Source of the DNA: Haliscomenobacter hydrossis DSM 1100
GTDB taxonomy: Bacteria; Bacteroidota; Bacteroidia; Chitinophagales; Saprospiraceae
Direction of reading: 5' to 3'
Assembly (NCBI RefSeq): GCF_000212735.1
Contig: NC_015510.1
Location: 3,126,315 to 3,190,314, forward strand
Length of the DNA stretch: 64,000 bases
The stretch's first letter is position 1. Every line of letters starts with the position of its first letter. A model generated the notes under the pieces. The model was not told the origin of the DNA. It searched no databases and worked only from the letters and a program-made list of their open reading frames with translations. The position numbers and the translations under genes are program-made. Shown here one piece after another: positions 1 through 8,419 of the stretch.

Positions 1-1
1 G

Positions 2-2350
2 ATGATTCTGCTGCTCTTTACTTTGACGCTCATATTGCTGGGGTTGTGGTTGCGGTACAGAAACCGCAGATTTGGCTTGCTGCCCAAACTTGATCCTGAT
101 TTGCCGCATGAATGGACGATCAGGATTCCGTTTTTGCACCACGTCCACATGGGTGAATCCTTCAATCTGGCGGTGGCAGAGCTACGCAAGCGCCGTGCCT
201 CCGAAAATCTTCGGCTCAACCTCAAACAAACCGTCAAGGCTACGGCTGAACAGGCGGGGATGATTGATTTCAAATATAGCACACTCAGTCAGCCCAAAGA
301 CTACCTCGTTCTGCTGGATTTGGGTTCGACGCGCAATCAAAGGAGCAAATTATTTGAACTCATCATCAGGTCGTTGGAAGCTCAGGAAGTACCCCTCAGC
401 TTATTTTATTACCGCGATGATCCCCAACATTGTTGGAATGAGCAATACCATGAGGGCATCAGTCTGCGGGATTTGCAACACAAATACAGTACCCATCGAC
501 TGATCCTTTGGGGCAATGCACAAGCACTCCTTGACCCCCAGAGCAAGGTGGTGCCCATTTTTGAGCAGTGGCGGCATAAGATCATTGTAAGTCCCAAAGC
601 CGCTGTGGATTGGGGACAAAGCGAAGCCCTGTTGGCGCAAAAATTCAGGATTGTTCCAGCTACGCCCAAAGGTTTGGCAGCCTTGGTAGAAAACCTGGAA
701 GCCATCGAACCTAAAAACTACCTGCTTTGGAAAGCCATTCCTGAAAAAAATACCGATTCGCTGTCGATTCCAGATGGGCTGTTGGCAAAGGATTTAATGG
801 CCATCCTGGAAAAAGAATACCAGATCCCTACCCCACAAGGACAGGATGATGTTTTGTTGAAATGGCTGGCCGCCTGCGCCATGCCACCCGTGCTTTTTTG
901 GGATTGGGTGCAATATGCCGGGCAAATCATTGCTCAAAGCCAAAACCAACAACTCCTGACCCTGGAAAATCTTTACCAAATCAGCAAAATTGAGTGGTTC
1001 AATGAAGGACAAATTCCTGAACCAGCCCGCCTGGTTTTGCTCAATTGGTTGGAGGAACAGCACCCCTATTTGGCCATTAAACTTCGGCATGAATGGCTAA
1101 AAGTGATGACCCTGGAAACCAACCTTCCGCCCATCAATAGCCTGGCCTGGCAAGGGCATCGGATACAAGTCATCATGAACCAATTGCTGCAAAAACAGCA
1201 ACTCAGCGAGCACCAAAAACTGGAAGCCGAACTCAATCGCTTGTTGCACGCCGATGTGCATCAAGACGCTTTGCTGATCCAATATTTGCGGCAGAAAAAA
1301 TCGGGTTTGGACCAAGTCCTTTCGGATCGTTTTCGCAAATTCATTCAAAAAAGGCAGGGAATCAGTTGGAAATGGCGGCATTGGACCTGGCAATTGCTGG
1401 GTACAGCCGCTGGTTTTTTCCTGCTGCTTTTCAGTAATTTCACCGAACCAGTACAGGTATTTAAGTTCAAAGACTACATCACGGATACAGCCTTCTCTTG
1501 GGACAACCGTACTTTTGCTGTTTTTGCTGGTGATGGCTCCGTTTCCTTGTGTGGCACCGAAGGTAGATGGATTGATGGTATCAGTGAAGGTTTTGACAAT
1601 GTGGTAGAATCGGCATTTTCGTGGAATGGGCCAACTTTAATGGCCATGAATGACCAAGGCTCAGGATTATCCTGGGGTAAGGGTCGTCTAGTTTGGGATG
1701 GGAAAACCGGAGGCAAATCCGTGGATACCTCGTGGTATGACCCACGGATATATAGTTCGGAAATTCCTCGTCTTGTTACAGCAGCAAAGTATCTTATGCG
1801 TTTTGGCCAAATAATCCGTGGATACTACGATGGTAGCAGTGCTTTAGAAACTTATGCTGGCAGTGATTTAGCTCGTTTTACGCATAAGGACGCCATTAGA
1901 GACATAGATGCTTTGCCTGACAAGAAACTTATACTGACGTGTAGCAACGATAGTACCGCCAAACTCTGGTCCTTTGATGGGAAACTAATCGCCACTTTAT
2001 CTGGCCATCAGGATAATGTGTATACCTGTTGTTTTTCGCCGGATGGGAAAAAAATTGCCACCGCAGGCCGAGATGAGACCGTTATACTTTGGAATCTCCA
2101 AGGGAAAAAACTACGCACCTATAAAGACCACAAAGGCGACATCAACGACATCGTTTTTACCCGAGACTCCAAAGCCATCATCACGGCAAGTAGCGACAAA
2201 ACCGCCAAGATGTGGGGGTTGGATGGCAGCCTGATCCGCACCTTTTACGGCCACAAGGACAAAATCAGCACCTTGAGTATTTCTCCCGATGGCACCAAAC
2301 TGCTGACGGGGAGCAATGACCAAACGGTGAGGTTGTGGAAGCTGAAGTAA
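2..2350 (+). CDS. Membrane-anchored vWA-like / WD40 repeat protein (5' end at window edge)
   Basis: An ATG sits at base 2, so the true start may lie outside the window, although a hydrophobic segment directly after it (residues 1-17) would suit a membrane anchor. Residues about 98-230 look like a divergent von Willebrand A fold: a hydrophobic strand ends in LLDLGSTRNQ where a MIDAS motif DxSxS would be, so metal binding is probably lost. A second hydrophobic segment lies near residues 460-480 (WTWQLLGTAAGFFLLL). From about residue 629 to the end there are four clear WD40 blades with GH and WD-like signatures (for example LSGHQDNVY, ATAGRDETVILW), preceded by degenerate ones. Proteins combining vWA and beta-propeller parts are known from MoxR-linked conflict systems, but no MoxR gene is visible beside this one. 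No catalytic domain is recognised; a scaffold or sensor role is inference. Confidence 0.75.
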   Translation: MILLLFTLTLILLGLWLRYRNRRFGLLPKLDPDLPHEWTIRIPFLHHVHMGESFNLAVAELRKRRASENLRLNLKQTVKATAEQAGMIDFKYSTLSQPKDYLVLLDLGSTRNQRSKLFELIIRSLEAQEVPLSLFYYRDDPQHCWNEQYHEGISLRDLQHKYSTHRLILWGNAQALLDPQSKVVPIFEQWRHKIIVSPKAAVDWGQSEALLAQKFRIVPATPKGLAALVENLEAIEPKNYLLWKAIPEKNTDSLSIPDGLLAKDLMAILEKEYQIPTPQGQDDVLLKWLAACAMPPVLFWDWVQYAGQIIAQSQNQQLLTLENLYQISKIEWFNEGQIPEPARLVLLNWLEEQHPYLAIKLRHEWLKVMTLETNLPPINSLAWQGHRIQVIMNQLLQKQQLSEHQKLEAELNRLLHADVHQDALLIQYLRQKKSGLDQVLSDRFRKFIQKRQGISWKWRHWTWQLLGTAAGFFLLLFSNFTEPVQVFKFKDYITDTAFSWDNRTFAVFAGDGSVSLCGTEGRWIDGISEGFDNVVESAFSWNGPTLMAMNDQGSGLSWGKGRLVWDGKTGGKSVDTSWYDPRIYSSEIPRLVTAAKYLMRFGQIIRGYYDGSSALETYAGSDLARFTHKDAIRDIDALPDKKLILTCSNDSTAKLWSFDGKLIATLSGHQDNVYTCCFSPDGKKIATAGRDETVILWNLQGKKLRTYKDHKGDINDIVFTRDSKAIITASSDKTAKMWGLDGSLIRTFYGHKDKISTLSISPDGTKLLTGSNDQTVRLWKLK

Positions 2351-2409
2351 AGCGGCTTCTATTTACCCGCTTTTACGATTTTTTTACACCTCCTACATTG
2401 ACCTTCTGA

Positions 2410-2709
2410 TCAACGCAATTTTTCGATGATCTCCGCCGTCACGGTGTCCGTATACATCCCGTACGAGCTGACCAAAGTACCTTTGAGTTCATGCCTGGGT
2501 GATGATATAGCGTACACTACACTTTGGTCATCCGGAGCCGAGGAGTCGCCCTCAAAGCGATAAGATGTATCCACCTGAAATTCATCGGCCAACAATTGGT
2601 ACGCTCCGGCACGACATACCAGGCAATTTTCCGCGAGGTTAAAATCCTCAACGTAGCCCTGGGCTTTTAGGCCATTGAGGGCGTCTACAAGGTTCTTATA
2701 ATCTTCCAT
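2410..2709 (-). CDS. Small conserved Bacteroidota protein (about 99 aa)
   Basis: Ninety-nine codons from an ATG, with a compact hydrophilic sequence and no signal peptide. It contains the pattern GYVEDFNL...CLVC near the N-terminus, then DTSYRFEG and VVYAISSPRHELKGTLV. This matches from memory a family of about 100-residue proteins, common in Bacteroidota, that databases often label phosphoribosylpyrophosphate synthetase. It is far too short for that enzyme (about 310 residues) and has no PRPP-binding motif, so that name should not be carried over. The function is unknown. It is convergent with the WD40 gene, with a 59-bp gap. Confidence 0.7.
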   Translation of the reverse strand: MEDYKNLVDALNGLKAQGYVEDFNLAENCLVCRAGAYQLLADEFQVDTSYRFEGDSSAPDDQSVVYAISSPRHELKGTLVSSYGMYTDTVTAEIIEKLR

Positions 2710-3295
2710 GGTGGGAATAGGATTGGTTTATGGGACAAAATAGGCGCTTTTGGTGAGTAACTCAAGTTGCTCGTTATAAAAAGAATGAACCCCGCTGGTT
2801 CAAGTCTTATTACTTGAACAAATATCCGTGCGTCTCCAGACGCATGAGTATGCACGATATCTTACGAAAACAACAATTTTTTTATTGGGTTGCCTTTATT
2901 TTTAAGGAAGTAAAAAACTCATTTTCTTTGGATTACGTACGTCAGAAGACCTGTACCACGCTCAGAATAGAAAAGATAAGTGTAACTATTCCGCTCCAAT
3001 TGAATCCATTCGGAACGACTGGAGCGGAATAGTATAGAACATCAGGATTGAGACTGCGCTGATTCATGCTACATTGCGCATGAACAAAAACGTTCCCTTT
3101 TAATAGACTAGTTGTAACGGGAGTGCTTGAGATCAAAAATCAGGGATTTTTTTCCTGATTGAGGCTTAGCGTGCGCTCCTCGACTTCGCTCGGAGACCGG
3201 TCCCTGAGCGGAGCCGAAGGGACGGACGAGAAAATAAACGAAAAGCAGGGAAAAAAGACCATTTTTGAGACAAGCAGTCTCCCGTTACAACAAGT
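2710..3295. other. 586-bp gene-free spacer with several hairpins
   Basis: No credible coding sequence is seen here; the short open frames have no family resemblance and atypical composition. The spacer is dense in inverted repeats: GTTCAAGT/ACTTGAAC at 2798-2819, TGCGTCT/AGACGCA at 2829-2844, ATTCCGCTCCA/TGGAGCGGAAT (11 bp perfect) at 2988-3030, and the long palindrome at 3104-3298 described separately. Confidence 0.6.
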
Positions 3296-3298
3296 CTA
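3104..3298. repeat. 195-bp palindromic stem-loop abutting the RNA-binding-protein stop codon
   Basis: Outer arms 3104-3122 (TAGACTAGTTGTAACGGGA) and 3280-3298 match at 18 of 19 positions, and the right arm contains the TAG stop codon of the RRM gene (3296-3298). Inside, a second layer of related sequence (TGCTTG..CAAAAAT / ATTTTTG..CAAGCA) encloses a GC-rich core near 3180-3235 (GACTTCGCTCGG, GAGCGGAGCCGAAGG) that belongs to a repeat type also seen at 51.67, 53.47 and 54.57 kb. It probably ends transcription of the RRM gene. Confidence 0.65.
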
Positions 3299-3688
3299 AT
3301 ACCTGTCCCGGCCACCGCCGCCACCGTAGCCACCACCGCCACGATTACCGCCGCCGCCACCACCGTAGCCGCCACCGCCGCCGCGATTACCACCACCACC
3401 ACCGTAGCCACCGCCGCCGCGATTACCGCCACCGCCACCGCGATTTTCACGGTCTTCAGCTTTTTTAGCTACAATTGTACGACCGTCCAGATCACTGTTG
3501 TCCAGGCCCTCGATGGCATTGAGCGCTTCGTCGTCATTTGGCATTTCTACAAAGCCAAATCCTTTTGAACGCCCCGTTGATTGGTCTACAATGATTTTTG
3601 CAGAATCAACAATTCCGTATTGCTCGAACGCTTCCCGTAAATCGTCGTCTTGCGTGTCAAAGCTTAATTTTGCAACAAAAATATTCAT
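3296..3688 (-). CDS. RRM RNA-binding protein with glycine-rich tail
   Basis: A 130-residue single-stranded-RNA-binding protein. One RNA recognition motif spans residues 1-78, with RNP2 as IFVAKL at the N-terminus and RNP1 as KGFGFVEM near residue 43. A tail of about 45 residues follows, almost entirely RGGGG and YGGGGG units. The start chosen is MNIFVAKL, because an RRM begins immediately there; an in-frame extension upstream adds nothing recognisable. Such small RRM proteins are abundant post-transcriptional regulators in Bacteroidota and often have long leaders, consistent with about 300 bp of gene-free DNA upstream. The tail is coded by a GC-rich near-repeat (CCGCCGCC type), so its length could vary by slippage. 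A role in mRNA regulation or cold adaptation comes from the family, not from this sequence. Confidence 0.93.
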   Translation of the reverse strand: MNIFVAKLSFDTQDDDLREAFEQYGIVDSAKIIVDQSTGRSKGFGFVEMPNDDEALNAIEGLDNSDLDGRTIVAKKAEDRENRGGGGGNRGGGGYGGGGGNRGGGGGYGGGGGGNRGGGGYGGGGGRDRY

Positions 3689-3980
3689 GACTAAAATTTT
3701 AAAAGTGAACAACTTAAACAAGAGCTGTCAAGAAAAACTGGTAACTAAAGGTACTAAAGCCTTGCCGAAAATAGGGGTTAAAGCTGTGCATCCTTCCGAA
3801 TTAGTCCAATATAGATTCAACTCGATGTTTATTCGGCACGAAGATAACGCTAAATTTTTATTGCGATTGCTGGCGGGCATAAAACGGTAAGAGTAGCATC
3901 CAGGCGCAATTGAATGCCGCTCTTGTCCACGGTATTGATGTTGGCTTACACCGTCTCGCGATCATTTTCATCCACAACCA
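3689..3980. other. Leader/promoter region of the RRM gene
   Basis: About 290 bp without a credible gene, between the RRM start and the terminator of the barrel gene. I see no clean TAnnTTTG box. Long leaders ahead of RRM genes are common in this phylum and would fit autoregulation, but no defined element can be drawn by eye. Confidence 0.4.
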
Positions 3981-4018
3981 AAAAAGAGGTGACCCCAACT
4001 CCCTGAGACCACCTCTTT
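3981..4018 (-). terminator. Rho-independent terminator of the DUF5777 gene
   Basis: On the minus strand AAAGAGGTG (4018-4010) pairs with CACCTCTTT (3991-3983) and a run of T follows directly. It lies 24 bp past the stop codon of the barrel gene. Confidence 0.8.
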
Positions 4019-4041
4019 CAGTTCCTCAAAACTGTGCATCC

Positions 4042-4953
4042 CTACGATTTCTTCTTCTTCTTTTCATTCAGCTGAAACACCCTCGAAAGGTTGAATCCAA
4101 ACTGAATGTCGCCATCCAGCCAACTACCGTTGGCATCGGTGAGGAAAGCGCGTTCGTTCATGCCCACTGCGTTGGAAAAATGCAGTTGGAACACGTGCCC
4201 TCCGGTTTCAATGTCAAAACCAATCGAGGTAGGATTGTAGGTAGGATCATCCGGGAAACGATTGAAAGCATAGTAGTAATCCACCACCAGGGCTACCCGC
4301 TTGACAAACTTATAGCGGGCACCAAAGCCCAACGCAAACATGTCATTTGGCACCAGGGTATTCTCTACAATGTTGCGGTGCAACCAGGTAGGAACCAATT
4401 GGGCAGAAAATTTTTCACTGAATTTTCTGCCCACCACGGCCTGGGTGTAAAAAGCCAGACGGCGGGTGAAATTGGGGTCAATTTCAAGATCGGCAAAAGG
4501 CTCTTTCAAAGTATTAAAAGTAGCGCCTCCCACCAAAACGACCGACACAGGGACACTTTTTGCACCCGTACTTTGCCACAACAAGCGGTACTTGAGAAAG
4601 CCATCCAATTCTTTGCGGGAAGTACTGCGGCCAAACCCTACGGTAAGGTTGGGTGTCACACCATAATCAAAACCCATCCGCATGGAGGCATTGTCGAGGC
4701 CAAACATGTCGTAAAAGCCTTGACTGATTTTGCCAAAGCGGTGCAGGATCCGAAAATCCAGCGCACCTTTGTCCAGCATCTCCATGCTGTGTCCATTGAT
4801 GACGCGTGGAGATTTAAACGCATTGACGACCTTGTCCGTACTGGTGTCATCTCCAAGCAGATCGAGTAGGCTATCATCTTGAGCCTGCAGTGGACTAAAC
4901 ATAGTCCCCAGTAAAAGCGCAAAAAGCGCCGTTCGTTGCCAGTGTTTTTTCAT
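4042..4953 (-). CDS. DUF5777-type outer-membrane beta-barrel protein
   Basis: 303 residues with a signal peptide (LFALLLGTMFSPLQAQ, cleavage after about residue 24). The body is rich in alternating aromatic and polar residues as in barrel strands (MRMGFDYGVTPNLTVGFGRS, LVVDYYYAFNRF) and ends in a phenylalanine-rich strand (FGFNLSRVFQL). A lysine/serine tail KKKKKS follows. It matches what I recall of DUF5777, a Bacteroidota family often found beside YceI and c-type-haem genes, as here: YceI lies 5 bp upstream on the same strand. The three genes 6347-4042 look like one transcription unit. The partner or substrate is unknown. Confidence 0.8.
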   Translation of the reverse strand: MKKHWQRTALFALLLGTMFSPLQAQDDSLLDLLGDDTSTDKVVNAFKSPRVINGHSMEMLDKGALDFRILHRFGKISQGFYDMFGLDNASMRMGFDYGVTPNLTVGFGRSTSRKELDGFLKYRLLWQSTGAKSVPVSVVLVGGATFNTLKEPFADLEIDPNFTRRLAFYTQAVVGRKFSEKFSAQLVPTWLHRNIVENTLVPNDMFALGFGARYKFVKRVALVVDYYYAFNRFPDDPTYNPTSIGFDIETGGHVFQLHFSNAVGMNERAFLTDANGSWLDGDIQFGFNLSRVFQLNEKKKKKS

Positions 4954-4958
4954 CTTGA

Positions 4959-5534
4959 TTATTTACCGTTTAGGATTTCCAATGCAGCACTGATGCTGAC
5001 TTTTGCAGTTTCGGCAATTTTGACAAACACGACGGTGGGAATGTCAATTTTGTAGTCTTTCAGCCCAATTTCTATGCTGGAGCTGGCCAATACCTTTCCT
5101 TTCTCTACGGTGATGACTCCTTTGGCTGAAATTTCTTTGGTCACCCCGTGCAGGTTCATGGTACCATTCACGATTACGGGATAGGTTCCATCTTTGCTGA
5201 AATTCACTTTGCCGATGTCATTGATTTTCCCCTTGAAGGTTGCTTTCGGGTATTTTTCACTTTCAACATAGTTTTCGTTGAAGTGCTTTTGCATCAATGA
5301 ACTGGCAAAAACAAACTTGTTCATGGTCACTGCCCATTCCATTTGACCCGTAGCGGCGTCCAACACACAGGTAGCGACTGTATTTTTGGCCTTTATTTCT
5401 TCAACATCGTCTAGTTTGCCTTCGGCGTCAAAAATGACCGTTCCACTGCGGGTGAAGTATTTCGATTGTGCATTTGTAGTGTAAGTAATGCTGGCCAGCA
5501 GCATCAGCAGGAAAAAAAAGCGGGTTGCGTTCAT
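4959..5534 (-). CDS. YceI-family periplasmic protein
   Basis: 191 residues with signal peptide MNATRFFFLLMLLASITYTT. The mature part has the YceI lipocalin-like pattern: repeated beta strands, the central YVESEKYPKATFKG segment, then VNGTMNLHGVTKEIS, which is a hallmark of the family (GxLTLHGVTK). YceI proteins bind long isoprenoid chains in a hydrophobic barrel; the ligand here is not known. It sits between a cytochrome-like lipoprotein gene and a DUF5777 barrel gene on the same strand. Confidence 0.92.
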   Translation of the reverse strand: MNATRFFFLLMLLASITYTTNAQSKYFTRSGTVIFDAEGKLDDVEEIKAKNTVATCVLDAATGQMEWAVTMNKFVFASSLMQKHFNENYVESEKYPKATFKGKINDIGKVNFSKDGTYPVIVNGTMNLHGVTKEISAKGVITVEKGKVLASSSIEIGLKDYKIDIPTVVFVKIAETAKVSISAALEILNGK

Positions 5535-5574
5535 GAAATTAAGTTTTTTGGATTGATAGAATCATCCCACGAAA

Positions 5575-5673
5575 CCCACGAATTTATTCGTGGGGCAATG
5601 GGTATGCTTTCATGGCCCACGAATAAATTCGTGGGGTGAGTACTTTGGTGCCTCCCACGACTGAAGTCGTGGG
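5575..5673. repeat. REP-like palindrome cluster (CCCACGAAT family), three units
   Basis: Three short palindromes in a row: CCCACGAATTTATTCGTGGG at 5575-5594, CCCACGAATAAATTCGTGGG at 5616-5635 and CCCACGACTGAAGTCGTGGG at 5654-5673. The first two differ only in the loop, and in the third the stem has changed on both sides in a compensating way. They sit between the cytochrome-like gene and yceI inside a probable operon, so they may act as an RNA processing or stability element. REP-like elements of this shape are usually spread by IS200/IS605-related TnpA(REP) enzymes, but none is coded in this window. Confidence 0.85.
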
Positions 5674-5678
5674 TTGGC

Positions 5679-6347
5679 TTAGTTGTTCAGTGCTCCCAGG
5701 CGAATCCACTCTTTGATGGAGCTGATTTCGCAAGAAGGAAGTTTACTTGCCCCATCAGGCATACGTACAAAACCGGCGTCATGGTTTATGCTTCCGAAAA
5801 GACTTCCGTCTAGTGCATATTTTTTGACACCGGTGTAGTTGCTCAGGTTGATGTTTCCCGAGGGTGCGCTGCCGGCGTGACAGCCATTACAAGAACGATC
5901 CATGATCGGTTTTACGGTTTTGGCGTAAGTAACCTTACTTACATCGCAGTTACCTGTAGACGCACAAGTGGTGTTTTTGGCACCTTGATCGATCCACAAG
6001 GCTATCGTGGTGATCTGTTCAGCGCTCAATTTGTTGTAGGGCTTTTTAGGCATGAGCTCTTCGCCGACGGAGATCAACACCTGATACAATTTACTGGCAG
6101 CATAATCACCCGGCGCAATACCATTTGAAACGATGCTTGCATACGAGGTCAATTCTATTCCTTCCTCCCGGTCGATGCTGTTGTGGCACCCACTTTGGGT
6201 ACAATTAGAAATAAAAATGGGCAGAACGTCTTTTTCAAAACAAACCGGATTTACGTTTACCACTTGCTCCTGGGTACAAGCACTGAACAATAGCAGGGCA
6301 CTTGTGCTGAGATACACCAGGTAGCTTAAAATTTTGTTTTTTGCCAC
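5679..6347 (-). CDS. Cytochrome-c-like lipoprotein with two haem motifs
   Basis: 222 residues with a lipoprotein signal (LLLFSAC, lipid Cys about residue 24). Two haem c motifs are visible: Cys49-x4-Cys54-His (CTQSGCH), a spacing common in Bacteroidota versions of the Planctomycete-type cytochrome domain, and a normal CNGCH in the second half. Each is followed by a helical region ending in ITTIALWIDQGA or SIKEWIRLGA, the repeated C-terminal pattern of this domain. The start is GTG. It is the first gene of a likely unit with yceI and the DUF5777 gene. A role in periplasmic electron transfer or redox sensing is inferred from the motifs. Confidence 0.85.
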   Translation of the reverse strand: MAKNKILSYLVYLSTSALLLFSACTQEQVVNVNPVCFEKDVLPIFISNCTQSGCHNSIDREEGIELTSYASIVSNGIAPGDYAASKLYQVLISVGEELMPKKPYNKLSAEQITTIALWIDQGAKNTTCASTGNCDVSKVTYAKTVKPIMDRSCNGCHAGSAPSGNINLSNYTGVKKYALDGSLFGSINHDAGFVRMPDGASKLPSCEISSIKEWIRLGALNN

Positions 6348-6407
6348 GACAATGAAGTTTTTGTAGTTAAATGTTTAGCCAATTTCTTAGACGGGTGCTC
6401 GGGCAGG

Positions 6408-6505
6408 AAGTTTAGACCCTGATGATTTGAGTCTGTTTTTTCGGATGTGTCAACCAAATATCTGAAAAAAGCTGATGTTTTCACAAACATTCAGGGTCTA
6501 AACTT
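6408..6505. repeat. Stem-loop between two haem-protein genes
   Basis: Perfect 15-bp arms AAGTTTAGACCCTGA (6408-6422) and TCAGGGTCTAAACTT (6491-6505) enclose a second pair (TTTTTTCGGA / TCTGAAAAAA). It lies in the 250-bp gap below the haem-binding gene and above the cytochrome-like gene, both minus strand, so it probably ends transcription of the efflux-operon side. Confidence 0.7.
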
Positions 6506-6597
6506 ATCCACTATACTGCAAATAACCCTGTGGCGTTGCCTCTTGTACTCATTTTTTGTGAATAATGTCGTTCAGTGGCACCCACAAGCATTTGCAA

Positions 6598-7104
6598 TCA
6601 GTCTTCATCGTGTTCTCCCTCGTATTCATTTTCACGCTTGCTGATGCTTTTTTCAGCAGAATTTCCACCTTGATTGAACCAGTCGATCAGCGTCCCTTTT
6701 TCAGCTTCACTAAGTTTTGCTTCAGGATGCATCAAGTTGTAATCCCACAAGGGCATTTCCCCCTCGGCAATGGTTTCGGGTATTTCCTCCAATGCCTCGG
6801 ACTGGTCGTGCGCAGAACTATTGCCCCAGGTTGAAAAATTCACCTTGGAGCGCCCTTCCTGAATGTGGTTTTGCACCAAAAAAGAAACTGGTGCGACATA
6901 AGCATACCAAGGGTACTTTGATTCATTGGAGTGACAATCGTAGCAGGAGGCTTTCAATAAACGTGCCACTTCAGCAGGTGCAGCGCTTACTTTGAGGTAG
7001 TCCTGATTGGGGTCAAGGGCGGGGTTGGTGCGGTTGACCGGAACAAATTGAATGGCGATTGCCAGCAAAAGCAGCAATAGGCCAATCCTTTTGAGCAGTT
7101 TCAT
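6598..7104 (-). CDS. Haem-binding domain protein (single CxxCH)
   Basis: 168 residues from MKLLKRIG, chosen because a signal anchor begins there (LLLLLLAIAIQFVPV); a longer frame upstream has no signal and is not credible. The domain holds one haem c motif CYDCHSNES (Cys54-x2-Cys57-His58) followed by YPWYAYVAPVSFLV. This is the usual context of the Bacteroidota haem-binding domain (Haem_bd type). The C-terminus is acidic and charged. It is the last gene of the group that includes the RND efflux genes, 100 bp downstream of the adaptor gene. The haem protein may serve periplasmic redox chemistry; a link to metal efflux is only positional. Confidence 0.88.
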   Translation of the reverse strand: MKLLKRIGLLLLLLAIAIQFVPVNRTNPALDPNQDYLKVSAAPAEVARLLKASCYDCHSNESKYPWYAYVAPVSFLVQNHIQEGRSKVNFSTWGNSSAHDQSEALEEIPETIAEGEMPLWDYNLMHPEAKLSEAEKGTLIDWFNQGGNSAEKSISKRENEYEGEHDED

Positions 7105-7204
7105 GGTTTTGTGTTTAAGTGATGGGAGACCGTATTCATTAATACGGTCCCATCTCTTGGTTAAAATTTTTTCCATAACAAGCATCATCCATACATGTCG
7201 TCAC

Positions 7205-8392
7205 CTATTCTTCGGCGCTTACCCCTCCATTAGCGGAAACATAATAAGCGCCTTTCAGTACGATGGCCGCATCGCGTGGCAAGGTTTCAAGTGGTTCAAT
7301 GGCAACATAGCCGTCACCTGCCGGGCCACGTTTGACCGGAACCTTATGAAAAACCACCTCTTTTGCGTCCTTTTTTTCCTGGTAAAAAATGAAATAGCCT
7401 CCTTGTTCCTGAATCACTGCTTCTTCTGGTAGCGCAGGCAACATGCCCGCATCCGCCAAGGTAATCCGGGCATTGAGGAAACCACCTTTGGCCATTTGTT
7501 GATTGCTGGCTGCACTCGTGTTGTCAAAACGGGCGTGTACCCGTACGGTTTTGCGTTCGCCATCAACGCTGCGTTCGAGGTAGTCAATGTGGGCATTGAA
7601 CACCTGCTCATTGCCTCCGGGGAATTTCAGCTGAACTTTTTGCCCGGCTTTGACCTGATTCAGGTTTTTTTCAAAAACATACAGTACCGGGTGCAAATAG
7701 GCCAGGTTGCTCACCTCACAAATAGGCTCTCCCAGATTCAGCGCTTGTCCCAAACTAGCGTCTACCCGCGTTACGACCCCCGCAACCGGGGAGGTGATCA
7801 GCAGCTCAGTGCGCAAATTATCGGGGGTAAGTTTGGCCGGATCGATCTGATATTGGCGCAATTTGGCGGCCAGGAGTTTTGCTGAAGTTTGTGCTGCACG
7901 CCAATCCGCTTCGGCTTTTTGAAAATTCTTGGTGGCGGTGGCATCGTTTTCTTTCAGCGCCTTGTAACGCTGGTACTCGGTTTCCAGAAATACCATGCGG
8001 TCCTTGTTCTCCAGGTATTGTTGTTGTAAATCCAATAAGTCGGGTTTGCGCAAAACCGCGACCACACCACCTTTGGCGACACTGCTATTATTGCGAATGC
8101 GCAACTCGCTGATGATGCCTTCAGTAAATGCGCTCACCTGAGCGGTATTCTCCTTACCCAAAACCAGTTCGGCATTGACGTCCAGATAATCACTCAAAGA
8201 GCGGAGAGTAAAGGTTCCGGTTTGAATGGCGGCCTGCGCGGCCTGTTCCGCGCTCAGTGTAACCGAGTTGCTATTCATTTCAGGGGTAGCAGCGGCTTCA
8301 GTGCTTTCACTGGTGGGTTCTGCTTTTTTGCCACAAGCCAAGGTGAATAAGGCCAGGGTGAGAAGGATGCTGCTATATTTGATGCAATTCAT
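7205..8392 (-). CDS. RND efflux periplasmic adaptor (CusB/CzcB-like lipoprotein)
   Basis: 395 residues beginning with a lipoprotein signal (LALFTLACGKK). The organisation is that of the membrane-fusion protein family: a beta-barrel/lipoyl half (ISELRIRNNSSVAKGGVVAV), a coiled-coil hairpin (about residues 120-180), the second lipoyl half (ELLITSPVAGVVTRVDASLG), and beta-barrel and membrane-proximal parts. It links the inner-membrane pump to the outer-membrane channel. The gap to the downstream end of the pump gene is 27 bp, same strand. Substrate is most likely a heavy-metal cation, because the pump belongs to the CusA/CzcA branch; which metal cannot be read from the sequence. Confidence 0.92.
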   Translation of the reverse strand: MNCIKYSSILLTLALFTLACGKKAEPTSESTEAAATPEMNSNSVTLSAEQAAQAAIQTGTFTLRSLSDYLDVNAELVLGKENTAQVSAFTEGIISELRIRNNSSVAKGGVVAVLRKPDLLDLQQQYLENKDRMVFLETEYQRYKALKENDATATKNFQKAEADWRAAQTSAKLLAAKLRQYQIDPAKLTPDNLRTELLITSPVAGVVTRVDASLGQALNLGEPICEVSNLAYLHPVLYVFEKNLNQVKAGQKVQLKFPGGNEQVFNAHIDYLERSVDGERKTVRVHARFDNTSAASNQQMAKGGFLNARITLADAGMLPALPEEAVIQEQGGYFIFYQEKKDAKEVVFHKVPVKRGPAGDGYVAIEPLETLPRDAAIVLKGAYYVSANGGVSAEE

Positions 8393-8419
8393 TTTTTCGA
8401 GATTTAAAAGGATTTTGGA

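Noticed and set aside
2410-2709. Naming the small protein phosphoribosylpyrophosphate synthetase
   Set aside because: It has 99 residues and no PRPP-binding motif; the name seems to be a carried-over database label.
2814-3032. 72-codon frame in the spacer near 2.9 kb
   Set aside because: No signal, domain or promoter, and it runs through two hairpins.
3265-3468. Plus-strand frame rich in His and Arg opposite the RRM gene
   Set aside because: It is the mirror of the glycine-rich tail (GGN/TAY codons read as histidine and arginine); the RRM gene explains it.
3910-4869. Open frame of 319 codons on the plus strand
   Set aside because: It is antisense to the DUF5777 barrel gene, which has a signal peptide and barrel pattern; the antisense product has no recognisable domain.
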